Shown here one piece after another: positions 16,822 to 25,215 of a stretch of DNA of 34,977 nucleotides. The notes beneath the pieces are model-generated. The model searched no databases and had not been told where the DNA came from. It was given only the letters and a program-made list of their open reading frames with translations. Source of the DNA: JBFWIW01 sp050253535 (GTDB taxonomy: Bacteria > Bacillota > Clostridia > Oscillospirales > Oscillospiraceae); NCBI GenBank assembly GCA_050253535.1, contig JBFWIW010000030.1:1-34977 (forward strand), in the 5' to 3' direction. A program made the translations under genes and the position numbers. The stretch's first letter is position 1. Every line of letters begins with the position of its first letter.

Positions 16822-19656
16822 ATGCGCGACAGCATTTTCGTGAAGGGCGCCAGGGAAAACAATCTTCAGAACATCGATGTGGAGATCCCGCGGGATAAGC
16901 TTGTCGTCCTGACCGGCATCTCAGGCAGCGGAAAATCCTCCCTCGCCTTCGATACCATATATGCCGAGGGGCAGCGACGCTATGTGGAATCGCTGTCCGC
17001 TTATGCAAGGCAGTTTCTGGGGCAGATGGAGAAACCGGACGTCGACTATATCGAGGGTCTCTCCCCCGCAATTTCTATAGACCAGAAGACGACGAGCAAA
17101 AACCCGCGCTCCACCGTCGGCACGGTCACCGAGATATACGACTATTTACGTCTTTTATGGGCGCGTATAGGTATCCCGCACTGCCCGAAGTGCGGGAAGG
17201 AAATAAAACAGCAGACCGTAGACCAGATCATCGACCAACTGATGGAACTGCCCGAGGCGACAAAAATTCAGATACTTGCACCGATAGTGCGTGCGCGTAA
17301 AGGCGAATATCAGAAGGTTTTTGAAGACGCCAAGAAAAGTGGCTATGTCCGCGTGAGGGTGGACGGGTCAATCTATGATCTTTCAGAGACAATAAAGCTT
17401 GAAAAGAACAAAAAGCACAATATTGAAATCGTTGTCGACCGCCTCGTTATAAAGGAGAGCGTGCAGAGAAGACTCACCGACTCGGTTGAGACGGCATCCA
17501 ATCTGGCGGGAGGGATAATACTCGTTGATATCGTAGGAGAGGATAAGGAGCTGATGTTTTCGCAGAATTATGCCTGCGAAGACTGCGGTATATCCATAGA
17601 AGAACTCACGCCCCGAATGTTTTCGTTCAACAGCCCGTACGGAGCCTGCCCGGTTTGTACGGGTCTGGGCATTCAGCTGCGGGTAGATCCGGATATAATC
17701 ATACCGAATCACGCGCTCTCGATATCGGAGGGGGCAATCTCCGCTTCCGGATGGGGAAACATCAAGAACGACAGCATTGCGAAGATGTATTTTGAAGCAC
17801 TGGCAAAGAAATATAAATTCAAGCTTACCACCCCTATAAAGGACCTGCCTGAAGGGGTTCTGGATATTGTCCTCTACGGTACAAAAGGGGAAAAACTAAG
17901 CCTGGAATATGACCAGCCCCGCGGGAAGGGCGTTCTGACGCAACCGTTCGAGGGGATAGTAAATAATCTTGAACGCCGGTATAAGGAGACCCAGAGCATC
18001 GCCATGCGATGGGAGCTCGAGCAGTATATGTCGGAGCGGCTGTGCCCCGCGTGCATAGGCAGAAGGCTTAAGGACGAGGTGCTCGCCGTCACGGTAGGCG
18101 GCATAAGCATCGCGGATTTCTGTGAAAAATCCATAACAGAGGCGCTCCGGTTTATCGGTGGCCTGGAGCTTACGGGTAAGGACGCGATGATAGCCGAGCG
18201 TGTCATAAAGGAGATACGCGAGCGGCTGGGTTTCCTGAGGAGCGTTGGCCTCCAGTATCTCACGCTCTCGCGGCAGGCGGGGACTCTCTCCGGTGGAGAG
18301 AGTCAGCGGATAAGGCTTGCGACTCAGATAGGCTCGTCGCTAATGGGAGTGCTCTATATTCTGGATGAGCCGTCAATCGGCCTGCACCAGCGCGACAACG
18401 AAAAGCTGCTTGCAACGCTTCGCAGGCTGCGCGATCTCGGCAACACCCTGCTCGTCGTCGAACACGACGAGGATACCATGTTCGCCGCCGATTATATCGT
18501 AGACATCGGCCCGGGAGCGGGTGTCCAGGGGGGGCAGCTTGTCTGTGCGGGTACGGCACAGGATATCATGGCCTGCAAGGAATCTGTCACAGGTCAATAC
18601 CTCTCCGGTGCAAAGAAGATACCGCTTCCGCAGAAACGAAGGAGAGGCAGCGGTAATTGTCTCGCAGTATACGGCGCTACGGAAAATAACCTCAAAAATA
18701 TTGATGTTGCGATACCGCTGGGGGTGATGACTTGCGTCACCGGCGTATCCGGCAGCGGCAAGTCCTCGCTCGTTAACGAGGTCATATATAAGACGCTGGC
18801 GGCGGAATTGAACAGGGTGAAGATAAGGCCGGGAAAGCATGACCGTATGACGGGCATAAGTTTTCTCGATAAGGTGATAGACATAGACCAGTCTCCAATA
18901 GGGCGCACGCCACGCTCAAATCCCGCGACTTACACGGGGGTTTTTACCGATATCCGTGACCTATTCGCCTCGACCCAGGATTCCAAAACGCGCGGTTACG
19001 GCGCCGGTCGGTTCTCATTTAACGTGCGCGGCGGCCGGTGTGAGGCGTGCTCGGGTGACGGGCTTCTGAAAATAGAGATGCATTTTCTGCCGGATATTTA
19101 TGTTCCGTGCGATGTCTGCAAAGGGAAGAGATATAACCGCGAGACGCTGGAAGTGCGCTATAAGGGTAAAAATATCTACGAGGTTCTCGAGATGACGGTT
19201 TTCGAGGCCGCGGAATTTTTTGAAAATCTGCCGAAGATAAAACAGAAGATGGATACCTTGCTCGATGTAGGCCTGGGCTATGTAAAGCTCGGTCAGCCGT
19301 CCACGACGCTTTCCGGCGGAGAGGCGCAGAGGATAAAGCTGGCGACGGAGCTGTCCCGCCGCTCTACCGGCAGCACGCTCTATGTTCTGGACGAGCCGAC
19401 GACCGGCCTGCACATGGCGGATGTGCACAAGCTCATTGATGTGCTGAATCGCCTGACCGACGCGGGCAACACCGTCGTTGTAATCGAGCACAATCTGGAT
19501 GTCATAAAGACCGCCGACTACATCATAGACCTCGGCCCGGAGGGCGGCGACGAGGGCGGTGGGATCGTCTGCACCGGGACACCGGAGGCGGTCATGCGCT
19601 GTCCGGAGAGCTATACAGGACAGTTTTTGAAAAAATACTGCGAAGAGCACAGATAG
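16822..19656 (+). CDS. uvrA: Excinuclease ABC subunit A (UvrA)
   Basis: UvrA is the damage-recognition ATPase dimer of nucleotide excision repair. The 944-residue protein carries two ABC ATPase modules: Walker A motifs GISGSGKSS (near residue 31) and GVSGSGKSS (about 640), two ABC signatures TLSGGESQRIRLA and TLSGGEAQRIKLA, and Walker B segments LYILDEPSIGLHQRD and LYVLDEPTTGLHMAD. Zinc-finger cysteines are in CPKCG, CEDCG...CPVC and the C-terminal CEACSGDG...CDVCKG. The start at 16822 has AAAGGAG upstream and follows the promoter; the open frame back to 16762 would overlap the promoter itself. Monocistronic; uvrB is on the other strand about 3.8 kb away. Confidence 0.97.
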   Translation: MRDSIFVKGARENNLQNIDVEIPRDKLVVLTGISGSGKSSLAFDTIYAEGQRRYVESLSAYARQFLGQMEKPDVDYIEGLSPAISIDQKTTSKNPRSTVGTVTEIYDYLRLLWARIGIPHCPKCGKEIKQQTVDQIIDQLMELPEATKIQILAPIVRARKGEYQKVFEDAKKSGYVRVRVDGSIYDLSETIKLEKNKKHNIEIVVDRLVIKESVQRRLTDSVETASNLAGGIILVDIVGEDKELMFSQNYACEDCGISIEELTPRMFSFNSPYGACPVCTGLGIQLRVDPDIIIPNHALSISEGAISASGWGNIKNDSIAKMYFEALAKKYKFKLTTPIKDLPEGVLDIVLYGTKGEKLSLEYDQPRGKGVLTQPFEGIVNNLERRYKETQSIAMRWELEQYMSERLCPACIGRRLKDEVLAVTVGGISIADFCEKSITEALRFIGGLELTGKDAMIAERVIKEIRERLGFLRSVGLQYLTLSRQAGTLSGGESQRIRLATQIGSSLMGVLYILDEPSIGLHQRDNEKLLATLRRLRDLGNTLLVVEHDEDTMFAADYIVDIGPGAGVQGGQLVCAGTAQDIMACKESVTGQYLSGAKKIPLPQKRRRGSGNCLAVYGATENNLKNIDVAIPLGVMTCVTGVSGSGKSSLVNEVIYKTLAAELNRVKIRPGKHDRMTGISFLDKVIDIDQSPIGRTPRSNPATYTGVFTDIRDLFASTQDSKTRGYGAGRFSFNVRGGRCEACSGDGLLKIEMHFLPDIYVPCDVCKGKRYNRETLEVRYKGKNIYEVLEMTVFEAAEFFENLPKIKQKMDTLLDVGLGYVKLGQPSTTLSGGEAQRIKLATELSRRSTGSTLYVLDEPTTGLHMADVHKLIDVLNRLTDAGNTVVVIEHNLDVIKTADYIIDLGPEGGDEGGGIVCTGTPEAVMRCPESYTGQFLKKYCEEHR

Positions 19657-19824
19657 TATGCTGTAACGGGTTTTGCCGGGGAAAAGACTATAGCCACGCT
19701 CGTGCTTTTAAATGATGTGACTTAGAAAAGTTGAGCAATAAAACGTTCTGATTTTTCAGGGCTGAGACAAAAGTCTTAATTTACTGTCCACTGAACAAAA
19801 GCGCTTGCGCGTTATACGGACTCT

Positions 19825-19854
19825 AAGTGGCAAAACAGATACGTTTTGCCACTT
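19825..19854. repeat. 12-bp perfect inverted repeat
   Basis: AAGTGGCAAAAC (19825-19836) and its exact complement (19843-19854) around a six-base loop. No T-run follows on the plus strand (TATACTG), so it is a poor terminator. It belongs to the inverted-repeat cluster in the gene-free segment after uvrA. Confidence 0.6.
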
Positions 19855-19855
19855 T

Positions 19856-19980
19856 ATACTGTTATCCCACTAAAAAGTGGACATCTTTGCGGCTAATTTG
19901 GCGTCCTGCCGCGTTCTCGTTATCGGCGGGCGTCAGCCCGCTCTCCTCCTCGGCCTTGCGCGGCAAAAAATTCTCTTGCA
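19856..19980. repeat. Degenerate copy of dispersed intergenic repeat
   Basis: This segment resembles 23402-23523 in the same orientation. One end shares ATACTG-TAT and TAAAAAG-GG-C; the other shares CGTTATC-GC, GTC-AGCCCGC, a TC-rich run, GCCT-GC and CAAAAAA in the same order, with small gaps. The likeness is by eye and imperfect. The rest of the 539-base gene-free stretch 19657-20195 shows only short inverted repeats and the aspS terminator. Confidence 0.5.
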
Positions 19981-20046
19981 AATCTTGTCTCCCCTTTGAT
20001 GGGATTGATGCAGTGATTGACCTCGCGCAAGGATTCCTATGCTATT

Positions 20047-20097
20047 AAAAATCCCGCTTAAAACAGTCTGATTCAGTCTGTTTTAAGCGGGATTTTT
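20047..20097 (-). terminator. Strong bidirectional terminator after aspS
   Basis: A perfect 20-bp stem, 20047-20066 with 20078-20097, with an 11-base loop. Both arms begin and end in A/T runs, so the hairpin is followed by a U-tract in either direction. It lies 99 bases beyond the aspS stop codon and also protects aspS from read-through of uvrA. Confidence 0.85.
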
Positions 20098-20195
20098 CAA
20101 TGAAATCAAGTATTAACTTATACAGTATATCAGACTGTTAAATTTTGGTTCCAAGCCCGTTCGATTTTGACATGTTTGCTCTGCTTTCGGCTGCT

Positions 20196-21980
20196 TTATT
20201 CTTCCTCAATCTTCGTCACAGAGATGGACAGTTCGTCGAGCTGCTTTTGGTCGACAATATCAGGACAGTTCGTCATCGGTTCCGAGGCATTCTGCACTTT
20301 CGGGAAAGCGATGACGTCGCGGATCGTATCCGCGCCGGACATGAGCATAACCAGTCTGTCGAGCCCGTAGGCGAGGCCGCCGTGCGGGGGTGCGCCGAAC
20401 TTGAAAGCGTTTATGAGATGACCGAAGCGCACCTGCGCATCCTCGGGTGTGAAGCCGAGAGCGGCGAACATTGTCTCCTGCATCTCCGGCGTGCTTATGC
20501 GGATGGAGCCGCCGCCCAGCTCGGTCCCGTTCAGGACGATATCGTACGCCTTTGCTCGGCAGCCGGCTTTGTCGTTACTGAGCTTTGCTATATCCTCGTC
20601 GAGGGGAGCGGTGAAAGGATGGTGCATCGCGACATAGCGGCACTCCTCCTCGGAGTATTCGAACATCGGGAACTCAATGACCCAGAGGAATCTGTAGTCA
20701 TTCTTTTTGAGTATGCCCATGCGTTTTGCGCACTCGACTCTCAAAGCGCCGAGAGAGGCGAACACAACCTCGTTTTTGGCATCGCCCACGATGAGTATAA
20801 GGTCGCCGTCCTCGGCTCCTGCCCTTCGAATGATTGCTGCGTTCTCATCATCCGTGAGGAATTTCTGATAGGAGCTTGTCACTTCCCCGCCGGTTAAGCG
20901 TGCCCAGGCTAGGCCCCTTGCTTTATATGTCTTTACGAAATCGGCGAGAGAGTCAATCTTTTTTCTGGGGAAGGCCTCGCCGCCACCCTTTACGTTAATA
21001 AGGCGGACGCTGCCGCCATCCTGTGCGGGGGCGGAAAAAACCTTGAATCCGCAATTTTTCACAATGTCGGAGATGTCGCAGAGCTCATTACCGAAGCGCA
21101 TATCCGGCTTGTCGGAGCCAAAACGCGCCATCGCCTCCGAGTAAGGGAGACGCAGGAAAGGAGTCTCGACATCGACGTCCAGAACTTCCTTGAAAACACG
21201 CTTTATAAACCCCTCCTGAATGGTCATGACGTCCTGCTGATCGACAAAGCTCATTTCAAGGTCTATCTGTGTGAATTCGGGCTGACGGTCGGCGCGTAAA
21301 TCCTCGTCGCGGAAGCAGCGAACTATCTGCATATATCGGTCGAAGCCGGAGAGCATCAGAAGCTGCTTGTACTGCTGCGGTGACTGCGGCAGGGCATAGA
21401 ATTTCCCGGGGTGGACCCTGCTCGGTACAAGGTAATCCCTCGCGCCCTCAGGCGTGGATTTTTGCAGCATGGGCGTCTCGATCTCATAAAAACCCTGCTC
21501 GTCGAAATAGTCTCTCGCTATCTTACAGACCTTATGGCGCATGGCAATGGTTCTCTGCATATCAGGGCGGCGCAGGTCCAGATAGCGGTATTTTAGTCGG
21601 AGCATATCGTTGACATCGGAATCTTCCACTATCTCGAACGGGGGCGTCTCTGCTGAGGCAAGTATTTTGATTTCCTTTACCTTAATCTCGACGTTGCCGG
21701 TGGGAATATCCTTATTCTTGGACGAGCGCTCTCTCACCGTGCCAACGGCGCGCAGGACGTATTCGCTCCTCGCCTTAAAGGCCGCATCAAACGCGGCCCT
21801 GTCGGTCGAGTCGTCGAATGCGAGCTGGACTATGCCGGTACGGTCGCGCAGGTCGATAAAAATGAGCTGGCCTAGGTCGCGCTGACGCTGAACCCAGCCG
21901 CAGACGGCGACTGTCTCGCCGATGTTTTCGGTTCGGAGCGTCCCGCAGTAATTGGTACGCATGGAAGTTTTCATACTCAT
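20196..21980 (-). CDS. aspS: Aspartyl-tRNA synthetase
   Basis: A 594-residue bacterial-type class IIb synthetase that charges tRNA-Asp in the cytosol. Visible parts are the N-terminal OB anticodon-binding domain (VAVCGWVQRQRDLGQLIFIDLRDR), class II motif 2 (FRDEDLRADRQPEFTQID), the bacterial GAD insertion (about 285-420), and motif 3 (GGLAYGLDRLVMLM). Length fits the family. Whether it is discriminating for Asp or also charges tRNA-Asn cannot be told here. The ATG overlaps the hisS stop by four bases (ATGA, 21977-21980) with AGAGGG upstream, so the two genes are translationally coupled and both lie behind the T-box leader. Confidence 0.97.
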   Translation of the reverse strand: MSMKTSMRTNYCGTLRTENIGETVAVCGWVQRQRDLGQLIFIDLRDRTGIVQLAFDDSTDRAAFDAAFKARSEYVLRAVGTVRERSSKNKDIPTGNVEIKVKEIKILASAETPPFEIVEDSDVNDMLRLKYRYLDLRRPDMQRTIAMRHKVCKIARDYFDEQGFYEIETPMLQKSTPEGARDYLVPSRVHPGKFYALPQSPQQYKQLLMLSGFDRYMQIVRCFRDEDLRADRQPEFTQIDLEMSFVDQQDVMTIQEGFIKRVFKEVLDVDVETPFLRLPYSEAMARFGSDKPDMRFGNELCDISDIVKNCGFKVFSAPAQDGGSVRLINVKGGGEAFPRKKIDSLADFVKTYKARGLAWARLTGGEVTSSYQKFLTDDENAAIIRRAGAEDGDLILIVGDAKNEVVFASLGALRVECAKRMGILKKNDYRFLWVIEFPMFEYSEEECRYVAMHHPFTAPLDEDIAKLSNDKAGCRAKAYDIVLNGTELGGGSIRISTPEMQETMFAALGFTPEDAQVRFGHLINAFKFGAPPHGGLAYGLDRLVMLMSGADTIRDVIAFPKVQNASEPMTNCPDIVDQKQLDELSISVTKIEEE

Positions 21981-23359
21981 ATACTAACCCTCTTTATATC
22001 ATCTTTAGGTTTTAAAACGGTACCGCAACTCATATCTTCGATCCCGGACTTGATTTTATTAACGGCATCTTCATAAGGCAGAGTTTCCTGCTCTCCGGTA
22101 CGGAGATTTTTTACGGTGGCGGCATTTTTCGCTATCTCATCTTCGCCCAGAAACACAGCAAAGGGTATTTTCAGCTTGTCCGCGTAAGATATCTTGGCCT
22201 TAAACTTCTTCTGCTCGAAATAGAGCTGAGTGCGAATGCCCAGAGCGCGCAGCATAGTGGAGAAAGCGATCGCCTGCGAAAAGTCGTCCGTCATAGGTAT
22301 TACGAGCGCGTCTGCGGGGGCGGTCAAAAGTCCGTCGTTCAGATAGCCCTGGTCTTCAAGGACAAAGAACAGGCGGGTGAGGCCTATAGATATGCCCACG
22401 CCGGGGAGCGCCTTGTCGGTGTAATATCCGGCGAGATTGTCATATCGGCCGCCGGAACATATAGAGCCGATCTCCGGGTGATCCAGCATCGTTGTCTCAT
22501 ATACGGTGCCGGTATAGTAGTCAAGCCCGCGGGCTATCGTTAAGTCTATTGCGAAGGTTTCCTCAGGTACGCCGAAAGCGGTGAGATACCGTGTTACGGC
22601 GTTGAGTTCATAAAGCCCTGTGTCAAAGGTGTCGTTTTTGCCCTTATATGCCTCGAGTGATGCCAAAACCGCATCGTTTGAGCCTGTTATAGCGATAAAA
22701 TGGAGAATTTCGTCGGCGGCGGTATCTGAAATGCCGTTTTCCTCAAGAAGGAGGGCTCGCACCTTGTCTGCGCCTATCTTGTCGAGCTTGTCCACGGTGC
22801 GCATAATATCGCCGGATTTCTCCAAGAGGCCCTGTATTGCGTAAAAGCCGGTCAGAATTTTGCGGTTGTTTACACGAATGACAAAACGCTTGAGGCCCAG
22901 TTCTGCAAATGTGCGATAAATTATGGCGGGGATCTCAGCCTCGTTTGTTATGTCGAGTTTCCCGTCTCCAATAACGTCGATGTCTGCCTGGTAAAACTCG
23001 CGGAATCTTCCGCGCTGGGCACGCTCCCCGCGATAGACCTTGCCAATCTGAAAGCGGCGGAACGGGAAGCAGAGCTGACTGTAGTTTATGGCGACATATT
23101 TGGCGAGAGGAACCGTCAGGTCAAAGCGCAGCGAGAGGTCGTTATCACCCTTGGTAAAGCGGTATATCTGCTTTTCGGTCTCGCCTCCGCCCTTGGCGAG
23201 CAGCACCTCAGACGATTCGATTATAGGGGTGTCGAGAGCCGTGAAGCCATAGAGCGAATAGATGCGGCGTAGCACTTCTGCCATTTTCTCAAATTGTGCC
23301 TGCCGAGCGGGGAGAAGCTCCATGAAACCCGAGAGGGTACGTGGCTTTATTCTATCCAT
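21977..23359 (-). CDS. hisS: Histidyl-tRNA synthetase
   Basis: A 460-residue class II synthetase that charges tRNA-His. Motif 1 region (MAEVLRRIYSLYGFTALDTPIIE), motif 2 (RGRFREFYQADIDVIGDG) and the histidine-binding signature GLDYYTGTVYE are all present, followed by the GVGISIGLTRL motif 3 and the C-terminal anticodon-binding domain. The start has AAAGGATG upstream (start codon ATG at 23359). It is the first gene of the hisS-aspS operon, 221 bases after the T-box terminator; that gap contains a dispersed repeat. Regulation by tRNA charging is indicated by the leader. Confidence 0.97.
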   Translation of the reverse strand: MDRIKPRTLSGFMELLPARQAQFEKMAEVLRRIYSLYGFTALDTPIIESSEVLLAKGGGETEKQIYRFTKGDNDLSLRFDLTVPLAKYVAINYSQLCFPFRRFQIGKVYRGERAQRGRFREFYQADIDVIGDGKLDITNEAEIPAIIYRTFAELGLKRFVIRVNNRKILTGFYAIQGLLEKSGDIMRTVDKLDKIGADKVRALLLEENGISDTAADEILHFIAITGSNDAVLASLEAYKGKNDTFDTGLYELNAVTRYLTAFGVPEETFAIDLTIARGLDYYTGTVYETTMLDHPEIGSICSGGRYDNLAGYYTDKALPGVGISIGLTRLFFVLEDQGYLNDGLLTAPADALVIPMTDDFSQAIAFSTMLRALGIRTQLYFEQKKFKAKISYADKLKIPFAVFLGEDEIAKNAATVKNLRTGEQETLPYEDAVNKIKSGIEDMSCGTVLKPKDDIKRVSI

Positions 23360-23401
23360 TTATTTCATCCTTTCGGTTGTTTTTCATTTTATCGCCGACT
23401 G

Positions 23402-23523
23402 ATACTACTATTCGATTAACCTGATGATAAAAAGCGGCCTGTTATCCGCCCGGCGGCGTTATCCGCCTACGCGGTCGACAGCCCGCCGTCATCGTCTGCC
23501 TAGCCGGACAAAAAACATCCTCG
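23402..23523. repeat. Dispersed intergenic repeat inside the hisS leader
   Basis: The first 40 bases (23402-23441) are repeated in inverse orientation at 5646-5685 (38/40 identical), and the whole segment resembles 19856-19980. It includes internal GC-rich inverted repeats (GGCGG/CCGCC). It lies between the T-box terminator and the hisS start codon, so only transcripts that read through the terminator contain it. Confidence 0.6.
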
Positions 23524-23580
23524 CTTTTTATTTTCATCATCTCAAACAAAGAGTATGATATGGTTTTCCGGCAAATTTAA

Positions 23581-23612
23581 GCGCTCTCATCCCATGTTTG
23601 GGACGAGAGCGC
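23581..23612 (-). terminator. T-box leader terminator
   Basis: A 14-bp stem, 23581-23594 with 23599-23612 (one G-U in the RNA), with a four-base loop, then UUAAAUUU. In T-box leaders this competes with the antiterminator formed by the T-box sequence and tRNA 3' end. Confidence 0.8.
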
Positions 23613-23822
23613 ATGAACGCTTCGTGGTGCCACCCAATTTCAGCCGCGCCATCACACTTTTGCGCATGCGCGGCCCTCGTGCTCCATTTTACGGGGAGCG
23701 CCGTGGGCATCTCTGCCCCCGCTCATAGAGCCGTCTTTCCCAGAAACTGCCGCAGGGCGCTCACAGCCAAGGCGCCCTTCTCTGTCCGGCAGGATATCCG
23801 GTACTCATGCTCCGTCACCGCG
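23581..23822 (-). promoter_or_regulatory. T-box leader of hisS-aspS, likely Asp-specific
   Basis: T-box RNAs sense uncharged tRNA and allow transcription of amino-acid genes by antitermination. On the minus strand the T-box itself, TGGGTGGCACCACG, is at 23623-23636, just before the terminator. Stem I can be drawn: GGAGC (23809-23813) with GCTCT (23727-23731), CCGGA with TCTGG above it, and CTGCCG with CGGCAG. The left side of the internal loop has the usual AGTA (23802-23805) and the right side reads GAAAGACG, in which GAC (Asp, 23733-23735) is the best specifier. No His codon (CAC/CAT) is in that loop. An AGAGA-like motif follows in the distal arm. This suggests that both synthetases respond to tRNA-Asp. 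Confidence 0.85.
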
Positions 23823-23906
23823 GTATTTTTTGCTGTTGGTTTTTAATAAATCATATGCCCATCCTCCGAAAAGGAAGACGGATATGAGTTATAAACGCGG
23901 CGCCGA

Positions 23907-23922
23907 AACGCCGCAAGGCGTT
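23907..23922 (-). terminator. Weak hairpin after mgsA
   Basis: AACGCC (23907-23912) and GGCGTT (23917-23922) with a four-base loop, 12 bases beyond the mgsA stop. Only a short T-run follows on the minus strand, so termination here is uncertain. Confidence 0.3.
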
Positions 23923-23933
23923 ATACAGAGTAA

Positions 23934-24335
23934 TTAATTCTTGGGGTTTACTATATCGCGCCACTCAAGGAATCCGCTTCTGAGTCCCTGTATAAGGACT
24001 TCGGCGGTAGCTACGTTCGAAGCAAAGGGGATATTGTGCTGGTCGCAGAGACGGGATATCTCTGACACGTCCGACATTCCTGCGGGATCGGATGGATCGG
24101 CGAAGAAAAGGACGAGGTCGAGTTCGTTGTATGCGATACGCGCGCCTATCTGCTGGTCGCCGCCCTGTTTACAGGAGAGGTAGAGGGTTATCGGCAGACC
24201 CGTTGCTTCCGTAACGAGTCTTCCGGTGGTGTTTGTCGCACAGATGGAGTGGCCGGCGAGGATACCGCAGTAGGCGATACAGAACTGTACCATCAGTTCT
24301 TTTTTTCTGTCATGTGCCATAAGAGCGATGTTCAA
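23934..24335 (-). CDS. mgsA: Methylglyoxal synthase
   Basis: Converts dihydroxyacetone phosphate to methylglyoxal, a bypass of lower glycolysis under phosphate limitation. The 133-residue protein has the family core NIALMAHD, the phosphate-binding NTTG, the catalytic GGDQQIGA block, LVLFFADP and HNIPFASNVATAE, in the usual order. The frame is open to a GTG at 24344, but a TTG at 24335 gives the canonical MNIALMAHD start and lies eight bases after AGAAGG, so it is preferred. It follows minD by 30 bases; mgsA is a normal tail gene of the clostridial mre-min cluster. Confidence 0.94.
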   Translation of the reverse strand: MNIALMAHDRKKELMVQFCIAYCGILAGHSICATNTTGRLVTEATGLPITLYLSCKQGGDQQIGARIAYNELDLVLFFADPSDPAGMSDVSEISRLCDQHNIPFASNVATAEVLIQGLRSGFLEWRDIVNPKN

Positions 24336-24365
24336 GAGCGCCACCTTCTTTCTTTTAATGTAAGG

Positions 24366-25106
24366 TCAAATCTTGCCCAATGGAACTTTTTCACCTGAAA
24401 GACGCCTGGCAATACGCAAATACTGCGCGGCGGCGTTCTTGTTTTCATACAGTATCAGAGGGGTTTCCATATTGGCGGAAACTATGACCGCGTCATCCTC
24501 GGCTATCATGCCGAGAAGCTGCGCGCCGACGCTGTCGATGACGTCGTCAACCGTCGCAGAGACGCGGCGATAAAGGCGCGGGCGCACGCGGTTTACTAAA
24601 AGACGGATACTCCTTATCCCCGTGTCAATAAGTTCGGCCACGACGCGCTGCCCGTCGCGCAGGCTGGCGGCGTCGCCGGTGGCGACGACGATGGCCATAT
24701 CCGCGCCGGAGACGGCCAAGCGGAAGCCGGCTCCAAGACCGGCGGGAGAATCAATCAGACAGTAGTCGTATACATCTTTAGCTTGAAGAACGAGGCTCTT
24801 CATCGCTTCGGCGGAGATATCCTCTGGTTTTCTGGTTATAGGCGCTGAAAGAAAAAACAGATTTTCTATCTGCGGGTGGGCGCAGACGGCATCATCAAGA
24901 GAGACACTGCCGTCAATAACGTCGCAGAAATTCGTAGAGGATACGTCTGTGAGCCCCAGGACGAGGTCAAGGTTTTTGAGTCCAACATCGCAGTCTATAC
25001 AGAGGGTACGGTGGCCAAGAACCGCAAGGCAGGAAGCGATTGCGCCGACGGAAGTGGTCTTGCCCGTGCCTCCCTTGCCGGAGGTTATTACGATCGCCGT
25101 TCCCAT
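24366..25106 (-). CDS. minD: MinD-type ParA/MinD ATPase, lacking the C-terminal membrane-targeting helix
   Basis: A deviant-Walker ATPase of the MinD type, which normally binds the membrane as an ATP dimer and places the division site with MinC. The deviant Walker A is GKGGTGKTT (residues 10-18, with both lysines K11 and K16); the MinD hallmark DCDVGLKNLDLVLGL follows, then the Walker B-like LIDSPAGLG. The protein ends at residue 246 with ARRLSGEKVPLGKI. MinD is usually about 265-270 residues, with a terminal amphipathic helix after this point; no such helix is present and none is found in the other frames before mgsA. minC and minE are not adjacent. It has its own promoter at 25146-25174 and a good GGGAGG ribosome binding site. 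Confidence 0.9.
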   Translation of the reverse strand: MGTAIVITSGKGGTGKTTSVGAIASCLAVLGHRTLCIDCDVGLKNLDLVLGLTDVSSTNFCDVIDGSVSLDDAVCAHPQIENLFFLSAPITRKPEDISAEAMKSLVLQAKDVYDYCLIDSPAGLGAGFRLAVSGADMAIVVATGDAASLRDGQRVVAELIDTGIRSIRLLVNRVRPRLYRRVSATVDDVIDSVGAQLLGMIAEDDAVIVSANMETPLILYENKNAAAQYLRIARRLSGEKVPLGKI

Positions 25107-25145
25107 CCTTTGTCCCTCCCCTTATACAAAACGCTTCTTTCCGCT

Positions 25146-25174
25146 ATTATATATAAACGGGGAAAAGTTTTCAA
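25146..25174 (-). promoter_or_regulatory. Promoter of minD-mgsA
   Basis: Minus-strand TTGAAA (25169-25174) and perfect TATAAT (25146-25151) with a 17-base spacer, 39 bases before the minD start and in the gap after mrdA. Confidence 0.8.
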
Positions 25175-25215
25175 GCGAAATCGGCAAAGTTTTGTCGCAA
25201 ATGGCGGAGGTCTTT

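Noticed and set aside
16740..16822. LexA/DinR box upstream of uvrA
   Set aside because: CGAAC occurs once, but the second half-site GTTC is not at the needed spacing; the same holds for the uvrB upstream region.
20145..20897. Long plus-strand open frame opposite aspS
   Set aside because: It is a shadow of aspS; its protein has no recognisable motif and aspS is well supported.
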